DNA of 64,000 bases from positions 3,658,001 to 3,722,000 of the forward strand of contig NZ_CP113063.1 of assembly GCF_026625785.1 (NCBI RefSeq), in the 5' to 3' direction. This document shows, one piece after another, positions 8,080 through 15,179 of this stretch. The notes under the pieces are model-generated. The model was not told the DNA's origin and did not search any database. It saw only the letters and a program-made list of their open reading frames with translations. The translations under genes and the position numbers were made by a program. Position 1 is the first letter of the stretch, and each line of letters begins with the position of its first letter. The stretch comes from Gordonia sp. SL306. GTDB taxonomy: Bacteria > Actinomycetota > Actinomycetes > Mycobacteriales > Mycobacteriaceae.

Positions 8080-9333
8080 ATGGATTTCGCCCTCTCCGCA
8101 CGGTCGGCCGACCTGACCGATCGTGTGCGCACGTTCATGGCCGACGAGATCATTCCCGTCGAGGCGCAGGTGCACCGCGACATCGCGCGACGGCGCGAGT
8201 CCGGCGAGGACCGGTGGACGCCGCCCCCGATCCTCACCGAACTCAAGAGCAAGGCCCGCGCTGCCGGCCTGTGGAACCTGTTCCTGCCCAAGGAACATGC
8301 CGGCCGGTACGCCGCCGACTTCGGCACAGACGGGGGCGAAGGACTGTCCAACGTCGACTACGCACCGATCGCCGAGGCGATGGGGGCCTCGATGCTCGCC
8401 CCGCTGGTGTTCAACTGCAATGCCCCCGATACCGGCAACATGGAGGTGTTGCTGCGTTACGGCACCGAGCCGCAACGCGAACGGTGGCTGGAGCCCCTGC
8501 TGAAGGGTGAGATCCGCAGCGCCTTCTGCATGACCGAACCCGACGTCGCGTCGTCGGATGCGACGAACATGGCCGCCACTGCGATCCCTGACGGCGACGA
8601 CGTGATCATCAACGGCACCAAGTGGTTCTCCACCGGCGTCGGCAATCCCGACTGCAGGATCTTGATCTTCATGGGGGTCACCGACGCGACCGCCGATCGG
8701 CATGCGCGGCACACGATGGTGCTCGTGCCGATCGACGCCCCCGGCGTCACGGTCGACCGCATGCTCACCACGATGGGCTACTTCGACGAACCGCTCGGAC
8801 ACGGCGAGGTGTCGTTCGACGACGTGCGGGTGCCTGCGTCGAACATCCTGCTGGGACCGGGAAGGGCGTTCGAGATCGCCCAGGGCCGACTGGGTCCCGG
8901 CCGCGTCCATCACTGCATGCGTGCCATCGGCCTCGCCGAACGCGCTCTCGAACTCGGTGTCCGTCGCTCGTTGGAGCGCACCGCATTCGGCCGGCCACTG
9001 GCCAAGCTGGGCGGCAACAGCGAACGTATCGCCGACGCCCGGATCGCCATCAACCGATCACGGCTCCTGGTCTTGCACGCGGCCTGGCTGCTGGATCAGG
9101 GGCTTTCGCGAGAAGCGGTCTCGGCGGTGAGCGAGATCAAGGTGGAGGTGCCCAACATGGCCCTCGACGTGATCGATCTGGCGATCCAGCTGCACGGCGG
9201 CGCGGGCCTCACCGACGATTTCCCGCTCGCGGCATCCTGGGTCGGCGCCCGAGCGCTGCGGCTGGCGGACGGACCGGACGAGGTGCACCGCGGTGTCGTC
9301 GCGCGGATCGAGCTGGGGAAGTATCGCGGATGA
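8080..9333 (+). CDS. ACAD10/11-type acyl-CoA dehydrogenase
   Basis: 417 residues. The frame extends upstream, but the domain starts at ATG 8080 (MDFALSARS) and a leaderless -10 sits in front. It has acyl-CoA dehydrogenase motifs ('FCMTEPDVASSDATN', 'WFSTGVGNPDC') and a C-terminus, 'LRLADGPDEVHRG', that closely matches what I remember of animal ACAD10/ACAD11. Those enzymes carry a kinase domain in the same chain; here the kinase is the next gene (9371), 37 nt downstream. Family knowledge: ACAD10/11 and the bacterial levulinate enzymes act on 4-hydroxyacyl-CoAs by phosphorylation followed by phosphate elimination. By analogy this enzyme may act on a phosphorylated hydroxyacyl-CoA (inference). 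Confidence 0.85.
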   Translation: MDFALSARSADLTDRVRTFMADEIIPVEAQVHRDIARRRESGEDRWTPPPILTELKSKARAAGLWNLFLPKEHAGRYAADFGTDGGEGLSNVDYAPIAEAMGASMLAPLVFNCNAPDTGNMEVLLRYGTEPQRERWLEPLLKGEIRSAFCMTEPDVASSDATNMAATAIPDGDDVIINGTKWFSTGVGNPDCRILIFMGVTDATADRHARHTMVLVPIDAPGVTVDRMLTTMGYFDEPLGHGEVSFDDVRVPASNILLGPGRAFEIAQGRLGPGRVHHCMRAIGLAERALELGVRRSLERTAFGRPLAKLGGNSERIADARIAINRSRLLVLHAAWLLDQGLSREAVSAVSEIKVEVPNMALDVIDLAIQLHGGAGLTDDFPLAASWVGARALRLADGPDEVHRGVVARIELGKYRG

Positions 9334-9370
9334 GTGGCGATGGATCGTGTCGGAGTCGGAGGGAGACAAC

Positions 9371-10444
9371 ATGAGCAGCCAGGTGGCGGGGGCCAAGGCG
9401 GTACGGGACGAGGATGCGTTCGACGTCGAGCGGGTGGCGCAGTGGTTGCGCGCGAATGCCGACGACGCAACAGGTCTCGACGGCACGCCGGAGGTCCGTC
9501 AGTTCTCCGGCGGCGCTTCGAATCTCACGTTCCAGCTGACCTATCCGGACCGGGAGGTCATTCTGCGCCGGGCGCCCAAGGGCACCAAAGCGCGGGGCGC
9601 GCACGACATGGGCCGCGAGTACCGCATCCAGTCGAAGCTCGCAGGCGTTCTGCCCTACGTGGCACCGATGGTTGCCTTCTGCGACGACGAGTCGGTGCTG
9701 GGCGCCGACTTCTATGTGATGGGCAAGATCGACGGCGTCATCCCCGGCAAGGAATGGCCCTCAGACGTCGCTCTGTCGGACGAACAGGCCCGCCAACTCT
9801 GCTTCACCTTCATCGACGTCCTCGTCGAACTCCATTCGGTCGACGTCGAGGCGGCCGGCCTCGCCGATCTCGGCAAGGGCCTCGGCTACGTCCGGCGCCA
9901 GGTCGACGGATGGTCGACCCGGTTCCGCAACGCCCGCACCGACGATGCGCCCGACTATGAATCGGTGATGGCGTGGCTTGACGAGAACCAGCCCGACGAC
10001 GTCGCGAACTGTGTCATCCACAACGACTACAAGCTCGACAACGTCGTCCTGGCGACCGAGGATGTCACCCGCGTGGTCGGCATCCTCGACTGGGAGATGG
10101 CCACATTGGGTGATCCGCTGATGGATGTCGCCGGTTCGCTCGCGTACTGGGTGCAAGCCGACGATGACGAACAGCGGCAGATGATGCGCCGGGTGCCGAC
10201 CAATCTGCCGGGCATGATCACCCGAGCCGAGTTCGTCGAATATTATTGCGAGCGAATGGGTTTCGCGATGACGCCCGATCGGTGGCGATGGTATGAGGTG
10301 TTCGGGTTCTTCCGATCCGCAGTGATCGCCCAGCAGATCTACTACCGCTATTACCACGGACAGACCACCAACGAGGCGTTCGCGATGCTCGGCGCAGCCG
10401 TTCACCTCATCGACGAGGAGATCGCGCGGCTGATGGCGCGTTGA
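9371..10444 (+). CDS. ACAD11-type phosphotransferase (APH/ChoK-like kinase)
   Basis: 357 residues with the aminoglycoside-phosphotransferase fold: 'FSGGASNLTFQLTY' (nucleotide loop), Lys/Arg-rich strand 'VILRRAPKGTKARGAHDM', Brenner motif 'CVIHNDYKLDNVVL' with catalytic Asp219 and Asn224, and metal-binding 'ILDWEMATLGDPLMD'. The last two blocks resemble the kinase half of ACAD10/11 rather than antibiotic kinases. ATG 9371 is preferred over an upstream GTG because GGAGGGAG precedes it. It follows the ACAD gene closely and ends back to back with a convergent hydrolase (TGA/TCA adjacent at 10442-10447). Likely substrate is a hydroxyacid or hydroxyacyl-CoA, not an antibiotic (inference). Confidence 0.85.
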   Translation: MSSQVAGAKAVRDEDAFDVERVAQWLRANADDATGLDGTPEVRQFSGGASNLTFQLTYPDREVILRRAPKGTKARGAHDMGREYRIQSKLAGVLPYVAPMVAFCDDESVLGADFYVMGKIDGVIPGKEWPSDVALSDEQARQLCFTFIDVLVELHSVDVEAAGLADLGKGLGYVRRQVDGWSTRFRNARTDDAPDYESVMAWLDENQPDDVANCVIHNDYKLDNVVLATEDVTRVVGILDWEMATLGDPLMDVAGSLAYWVQADDDEQRQMMRRVPTNLPGMITRAEFVEYYCERMGFAMTPDRWRWYEVFGFFRSAVIAQQIYYRYYHGQTTNEAFAMLGAAVHLIDEEIARLMAR

Positions 10445-11293
10445 TCACCGGCCGGTGGCCGGGACCCTCGCCAGGAACGTGCCGATCTCCCGGGCGACCG
10501 CCGCCGGCTGGTCCAGCATCGACAACACGTACGCATCGTGGATCTCGGCGTACCGGGCGTTGGGGATCAGATCCGCGAGCCTTCGCCCGTGTTCGGGCGG
10601 CATCACCCGATTCTCCGGCGACCACAACACCAGTGCGTCGCCGCCGAATTCGGCGAGCGCTTCGGTGTCGCGGATCAGTTCCGCATCGGCGAACGTGGTC
10701 GCGGCGTACTTCTCCAGGTCGCGACGGACACCCGCGTTCGTCAGGCACGGATCGGTCCACCGGCGGACGACGTCGTCGGGGATCGGGCGCCGCACCATCC
10801 AGCCGAACAGCAACGGCGTGCGGCGCAGCCACCCGATCCGCAGCTGCCGAGCGGCGAGGGTGATCCCACCGGGGAGTTTTGTCGCAAGCGTGGCCATCCG
10901 GCCGGGGAGGCCGGGTGGGAAGTTGTCGAATGCCTCACACGGCAGCACCACCATCGCGTTGACCCGGTCGTCACGGCCGATCGCGGTGAGGAAGAGCCCG
11001 CCTCCCCAGTCGGCATGAACGAGCGTCACGTCGTGGAGGTCGAGTGCATCGAGGAAGTCGGCGACCAGGTCGACCATCCCGGGCAGTGCGAGGTCGGCAT
11101 CCGGGTTCATCGCGACCCGGTGCCCGCCGAGCGGTAGGACCGGGCGGATGTACCGGAATCCCTTCGGGAGCAGCGGCAGCGTGGTGTCCCAGACGGTCTC
11201 GTCCATGAGCAGGCCGTGCAGCAGCACCACGGGCGGACCGTCCCCATCATCGGTGTATTCGATCGTGCCGGCGGGTAACCGAACCTGCATCAT
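10445..11293 (-). CDS. Alpha/beta-hydrolase with Asp nucleophile and no catalytic His at the usual place
   Basis: 282 residues, single alpha/beta-hydrolase domain with oxyanion motif 'LLHGLLMDETVW' and nucleophile elbow 'VHADWGG' in which Asp95 replaces Ser. Asp at this place is typical of epoxide hydrolases and haloalkane dehalogenases. The segment expected to hold the general-base His reads 'IHDAYVLSMLDQP' (251-263), with Val256 where 'GHF' normally supplies His; the nearby His252 is in a different position. The ATG at 11293 has AAGGAG upstream. Diverges from a TetR gene across three CTAG-centred palindromes. Catalytic competence and substrate are uncertain; I recall similar C-termini in other uncharacterised actinobacterial hydrolases. 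Confidence 0.8.
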   Translation of the reverse strand: MMQVRLPAGTIEYTDDGDGPPVVLLHGLLMDETVWDTTLPLLPKGFRYIRPVLPLGGHRVAMNPDADLALPGMVDLVADFLDALDLHDVTLVHADWGGGLFLTAIGRDDRVNAMVVLPCEAFDNFPPGLPGRMATLATKLPGGITLAARQLRIGWLRRTPLLFGWMVRRPIPDDVVRRWTDPCLTNAGVRRDLEKYAATTFADAELIRDTEALAEFGGDALVLWSPENRVMPPEHGRRLADLIPNARYAEIHDAYVLSMLDQPAAVAREIGTFLARVPATGR

Positions 11294-11330
11294 GATGAAC
11301 TCCTTCTCGTGGCGTCCGTCTGGAGTAGTC

Positions 11331-11366
11331 TCTCTAGAGAAATCACTCTAGAGCAAATGATCTAGG
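11331..11366. promoter_or_regulatory. Triple CTAG operator with embedded -10 (divergent hydrolase/tetR)
   Basis: TCTCTAGAGA (11331-11340) is a perfect palindrome, CTCTAGAG (11346-11353) repeats its core, and a degraded third copy GATCTAGG lies at 11359-11366. The CTAG centres are 14 bp apart each time. TAGGAT (11363-11368), 7 nt before the tetR GTG, is the probable leaderless -10 and overlaps the third copy, so bound repressor would block its own promoter. Confidence 0.6.
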
Positions 11367-11375
11367 ATGTGAACC

Positions 11376-11954
11376 GTGCAGACAGATCAGCGCATCACCG
11401 TGGCGATGGCGGAGCTCCTACGTCGGCAGGGCTACGCCGGGACCGGGATCAAGCAGGTCATCGAGGCGGCGGGTGTGCCGAACGGCTCGCTGTACCACCA
11501 CTTCCCGGGCGGCAAGAGCGAGATCGCCGGGGTGGCGCTGCGGACCATGGGCGCTGCCTACGCCGAGCTGGTCGGCGGGCTGCTCGCCGACGGCGACGAT
11601 CTGCCTGCCGCCATCGAGCGTGCCTTCGACGCCGCCGCGGACGACATCGAGAGCACGGGCTGGGTCAACATGTGCCCGGTCGGAACGATCGCCGGCGAGG
11701 TCGCCGACGCCGAGCCCGCCCTGCGTGAGGTGGCGGCCGAGATCTTCGTCTCGTGGATCGACGGCGGTACGGAACTCGTCGTGGGCCGGGGGTACGCCAC
11801 TGACGACGCCCGCGGGTTGGTGACGGCGCTCGTGGCCGCGCTCGAAGGGGCCTTTGTGATGGCTCGGACACTCCGGTCGACCGAACCGCTGCGTGGTGCC
11901 GGTCGCGCGATGGCTGCGTATGCCTCGTCGCTGCCGGTCGGTGTGCGGTCGTGA
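11376..11954 (+). CDS. TetR/AcrR family regulator (LmrA/YxaF-like)
   Basis: 192 residues. N-terminal HTH 'LLRRQGYAGTGIKQVIEAAG' plus 'VPNGSLYHHFPGGKSEIA', a spelling common in the LmrA/YxaF/QacR-like TetR branch with 'GSLYHHFPGGK'. GTG start at 11376 fits the leaderless promoter. The C-terminal domain has two Cys-free helical halves apart from 'MCPVGTIAGEVA', also typical of that branch. Divergent from the Asp-nucleophile hydrolase and sharing its CTAG operator array, so it probably represses that gene; the inducer may be the hydrolase substrate (inference). Confidence 0.87.
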   Translation: MQTDQRITVAMAELLRRQGYAGTGIKQVIEAAGVPNGSLYHHFPGGKSEIAGVALRTMGAAYAELVGGLLADGDDLPAAIERAFDAAADDIESTGWVNMCPVGTIAGEVADAEPALREVAAEIFVSWIDGGTELVVGRGYATDDARGLVTALVAALEGAFVMARTLRSTEPLRGAGRAMAAYASSLPVGVRS

Positions 11955-12012
11955 GCGAGCAGGCCGGCCGCGCCTTGACCTTCACGTTGGTGGAAACCCC
12001 AGCATTGTCGTC

Positions 12013-13083
12013 ATGACCAACGACGACCTCCTCACCATCAGTGTCTTCGCGCGGGCCTGCGGCCTGACCGCGAGCGCGCTGCGCTTCTACGCCGACTCCG
12101 GGTTGCTCGAGCCCGCATTCGTCGACGACGCCACCGGTTACCGCTACTACACGCAGGAACAGCTGGACGGTGCCGTGTTGGTCCGGCGCCTGCGCGAGAT
12201 GGGGATGCCGTTGTCGCGCTTACGCGATGTGATCGACAGTGGCGACCCGCGATCGGCCGCCGATCTGATCGACGATCACCTGGCGGAACTCGCGGCCAGA
12301 GTGCGCAGTGCGACGGAGATCGCCGAAGTGGCCAAAGAGTCGTTGTCGGCACCGGCGCGGGCCGCGACGGTGCATGTGGACCTCAGCGGTATCCGCCTCG
12401 CCGCGGCGCTCGAACAGGTACTGACGGCGACAATCGTCGATGCTGAGTTCCCGCTGCTGAACGGGGTGCACGTGGTGGTGGGGGCCGGTGCGATCACGCT
12501 GGTGGCGACCGATCGACTCCGGTTGACGACGCGGACGCTCGCGACGAACGGTGGAACCGGCGACACCTGGTCGGCCACCATCGACGCCGACGAACTGCGG
12601 TCGACGTTGTCGTGGGTCCGGCGACAGCATCAGGTGTCGCTCACCGATGGTGACGGGACTGTCGAGATCACCTCGGAGGCCGGAGTCCGACGGTGCCGGA
12701 CGTTGGACGTCGGGTTCCCCGATCATGAGGAGATGCTGAGGTCACTGCCGCCGAGTGTGACTCGCGCCGTGGTCTCGGCTGGCCGGTTGCTCGATGTCGT
12801 CGAGCAGTTCCGCTCGAGGTACCTGCGACTCGAGATCGGCTCGTCCGGAGACGATTTCGTGGTCTCGGGAGGAGCGGACGAGCCGGCCGTGGCGGTCGCG
12901 GCGTCGGTCAGTGGTCCGGCCATCGGTCTCGACTTCGATGTGGTGACCCTGCATCCCGCCCTCGGGGGTGCGATCGGTCCCGAGGTGATGCTCGAGTTCT
13001 CCGGGCCGGAGTACCCGATGATCGTGCGGTCCGCCGACAGTGGCGATCTGACCACCGTCGCGATGCCGGTCCGGGTGAGCTGA
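12013..13083 (+). CDS. MerR-type regulator fused to a DNA sliding-clamp (DnaN)-like domain
   Basis: 356 residues. Residues 1-75 are a MerR HTH: 'TISVFARACGLTASALRFYADSGLL' region with 'GYRYYTQEQL' and 'RRLREMGMPLSRLRDVI'. After a short helical linker, residues about 120-356 look like two DNA polymerase III beta-clamp subdomains: 'LLNGVHVVVGAGAITLVATDRLRLTTR' region (compare DnaN 'AVATDRYRLA'), 'DADELRSTL', and a C-terminus ending 'AMPVRVS', close to the 'LMPVRL' end of DnaN. Start is ATG 12013; the frame is open further upstream but begins inside tetR. A true clamp needs three subdomains per chain, so the fusion is probably a ligand- or partner-binding derivative. Function unknown. Confidence 0.8.
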   Translation: MTNDDLLTISVFARACGLTASALRFYADSGLLEPAFVDDATGYRYYTQEQLDGAVLVRRLREMGMPLSRLRDVIDSGDPRSAADLIDDHLAELAARVRSATEIAEVAKESLSAPARAATVHVDLSGIRLAAALEQVLTATIVDAEFPLLNGVHVVVGAGAITLVATDRLRLTTRTLATNGGTGDTWSATIDADELRSTLSWVRRQHQVSLTDGDGTVEITSEAGVRRCRTLDVGFPDHEEMLRSLPPSVTRAVVSAGRLLDVVEQFRSRYLRLEIGSSGDDFVVSGGADEPAVAVAASVSGPAIGLDFDVVTLHPALGGAIGPEVMLEFSGPEYPMIVRSADSGDLTTVAMPVRVS

Positions 13084-13099
13084 TCGGCGGTGCTCGTCG

Positions 13100-13810
13100 T
13101 CAGATCCGCGCGAGGTAGTCGTCGAGTCGATCCGCGACGACCAACGCGGGCAACGTGAATCGCAGTTGCGCGGCGATGTAGCTGTCCAGGGCGAACGCGG
13201 TTGATGATCGGCCGGTTCGCCTCGTTCCCGGGGCCGGTGCGAAATGCCAGTGCTTCAGGGCCCAGCCGTGGGCGAGCATCATCAGGTCGAACACCACCAG
13301 ATCGGCGTCGACCTCGTTCATCAGGCCGGCGTCCACGCCTGCGGCGATCGCATCGCGCATCGGCGCCGACGTCTCCACCTCGAGCTCTTTGATGCGCTCA
13401 CGGCCGGCGGCATCGAGGGTGCGGCTCTCTCGATACGTCAGGACGACGGCGTCGCGGTTCTCGTCGACGATGGTCGTGTACTGCCGGAAGCCGGCGACCA
13501 GCCGGATCACCGGGTCGTCGCCTGCCTCATCCATCGCCGGCTGCAGCTGGTCGCGAAAGGTCTCGAGAATGTCGACGATGGACGCCAGGAGGATGTCTTC
13601 TTTGCTGCCGAAATACTTGTAGAAGAGGCCGACGCTGACCTGCGCCTCGTCGGCGAGCGCCTGCATCGACATCTGGTGGAAGCCGGTGCGACCCATCACC
13701 GTGACGGCGGCGTCGAGAAGCTGTCGACGTCGCGACGACGCGCGAACGGCACGCACCGCCTCGGCCACGTCCACCGACGTCGTCGCTCCTGAACCCGTCA
13801 CGGCTGCCAT
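13100..13810 (-). CDS. TetR family regulator of the Bad/Ali-like cluster
   Basis: 236 residues. HTH 'MGRTGFHQMSMQALADEA' followed by 'VSVGLFYKYFGSKEDILLASI'. It starts 4 nt after the stop of the acyl-CoA dehydrogenase at 13815 and is last in the leftward operon. The C-terminal ligand domain is long, with 'DLVVFDLMMLAHGWALKHWHF', which I recall from regulators of acyl-CoA catabolism. It is the best candidate to bind the dyad at 18521 in front of the first gene, with a CoA thioester of the pathway as inducer (inference). In Rhodopseudomonas the equivalent regulators BadR and AliR are different proteins. Confidence 0.85.
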   Translation of the reverse strand: MAAVTGSGATTSVDVAEAVRAVRASSRRRQLLDAAVTVMGRTGFHQMSMQALADEAQVSVGLFYKYFGSKEDILLASIVDILETFRDQLQPAMDEAGDDPVIRLVAGFRQYTTIVDENRDAVVLTYRESRTLDAAGRERIKELEVETSAPMRDAIAAGVDAGLMNEVDADLVVFDLMMLAHGWALKHWHFAPAPGTRRTGRSSTAFALDSYIAAQLRFTLPALVVADRLDDYLARI

Positions 13811-13814
13811 CCTC

Positions 13815-14960
13815 TCAGATGCCCAGATCCTTGGCGACGATCGTTTTCATGATCTCGGTGGTGCCCCCGTAGATCGCCTGGATGCGCGCGTCGACAAAGG
13901 CGCGTGACACCGGGTACTCGCGCATGTACCCGTAGCCGCCGTGCAGCTGGAGGCAGCGATCGGCGGTCCGCACCTGCAACTCGGTGGTCCACCACTTCAG
14001 TTTCGCCGCGCGGGCCGCGGACAGCGTGCCCTCGACGTGCTCGGCGATGCAGTCGTCGAGGAAGGTACGGGCGATGTCGAGTTCGGTAGCCAGCTCGGCC
14101 AGCACGAACTGGGTGTTCTGGAATGATGCAACCGGCGAGCCGAACGCCGTGCGCTCCTTCACGTAGTCGAGCGTGCGGGCGAACGTTCCCTCGGCAGCGG
14201 CGACCGCTCCGATCGACAGCGAGAGTCGTTCCTGCGGAAGGTTGTGGACCAGCTGATAGAAGCCACGTCCCTCCTCGCCGAGACGGTTCGCGACCGGCAC
14301 GCGCATGTCGGTGAACGAGAGCTCGCTGGTGTCCTGGGCGTGCAGGCCGATCTTGTCGAGGTTGCGTCCGCGTTCGAAACCCGGTGTGCAGGCGTCGACG
14401 ACGAACAGGGTCAGTCCCTTGTGCTTCTCCGGACTCGTCCGGGCGGCGACGACGAACAGATCGCCGTTGCGCCCGTTGGAGATGAACGTCTTGGATCCGT
14501 TGACCACGTAGTGGTCGCCGTCGAGCACCGCCGATGTCCGGATGCCGGTGAGATCGCTGCCTGCGCCCGGCTCGGTCATCGCGATAGCGAGCACGGTCTC
14601 GCCGGAGACCACGCCAGGCAGCCACCGCGACTTCTGATCATCGTCGGTCATCGCCACGAGATAGGGCAGGACCACGTCGTTCTGGAGCGAGAACGCGATC
14701 GCCTCGGCTGCCGCGCCGGTCCGGGCGGTCTCCTCGATGACGATCGCGTTGTACCGGAAGTCGTCGACTCCCGGGCCGCCGAACTCCTCCGGCACCGTGA
14801 ACCCGAGCAGTCCGTTCTTGCCCGCCTCGGTGAAGAGGCTGCGGTCCCACTGGCCGGTCTGCTCCCAGGACTCGTGGGCCGGGCTGATCTGATCGGCGAC
14901 GAACTTGGCAACGGTCTCGCGAAAGTGCTTGTGCTCGATGTGGTGTGTCAGTGCGCTCAT
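13815..14960 (-). CDS. Acyl-CoA dehydrogenase, candidate cyclohexanecarboxyl-CoA dehydrogenase (AliB role)
   Basis: 381 residues. FAD/substrate motifs 'IAMTEPGAGSDLTGI' and 'FISNGRNGDLFVVAARTS'; C-terminal helix 'IYGGTTEIMKTIVAKDLG', where the SCAD/MCAD-type Glu is replaced by Gly, so a catalytic Glu elsewhere (LCAD/IVD-type, for instance in 'AAAEGTFARTLDYV') is expected. By position with BadH-like, BadI-like and CoA ligase genes it is the likely enzyme that introduces the ring double bond in cyclohexanecarboxyl-CoA (inference). Separated from the ligase by a 219-bp gap that carries a REP-like element. ATG 14960 is preceded by a weak AGGAAC. Confidence 0.85.
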   Translation of the reverse strand: MSALTHHIEHKHFRETVAKFVADQISPAHESWEQTGQWDRSLFTEAGKNGLLGFTVPEEFGGPGVDDFRYNAIVIEETARTGAAAEAIAFSLQNDVVLPYLVAMTDDDQKSRWLPGVVSGETVLAIAMTEPGAGSDLTGIRTSAVLDGDHYVVNGSKTFISNGRNGDLFVVAARTSPEKHKGLTLFVVDACTPGFERGRNLDKIGLHAQDTSELSFTDMRVPVANRLGEEGRGFYQLVHNLPQERLSLSIGAVAAAEGTFARTLDYVKERTAFGSPVASFQNTQFVLAELATELDIARTFLDDCIAEHVEGTLSAARAAKLKWWTTELQVRTADRCLQLHGGYGYMREYPVSRAFVDARIQAIYGGTTEIMKTIVAKDLGI

Positions 14961-15019
14961 GGTGTTCCTCGTCGAGGTGGTGGTTGGCGTGGTCGTGTCT
15001 GCGATGAGATCCGGTGGTC

Positions 15020-15170
15020 ACACGGGGTTTCGATACGTGGCGGACTCGGTTTCGATATGCGTCGGACTCGCTCCGCTCGCGCGTCGCTACTCAACCGGCG
15101 GGTTGGGCGAGGCGCCGGTCCTGCTGGTCGAGTAGGCACCGAGCGAAGCGAGGCGCCGTATCGAGACCAC
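15020..15170. repeat. REP-like palindromic element between ligase and dehydrogenase genes
   Basis: GGTTTCGATACG (15026-15037) pairs with CGTATCGAGACC (15157-15168), and the interior holds further complementary pieces such as GCTACTCAACC and GGTCGAGTAGGC. The reverse strand of 15115-15170 matches the element at 39000 (TCTCGATACGG, then TCGCT-CGCTCGG, then CCTACTCGA). This is the form of intergenic REP elements common in Gordonia-like genomes. Confidence 0.65.
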
Positions 15171-15179
15171 ACCCACGCT

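Noticed and set aside
9371-10444. Aminoglycoside resistance kinase
   Set aside because: Motif spelling and pairing with an acyl-CoA dehydrogenase fit the ACAD11-type kinase.
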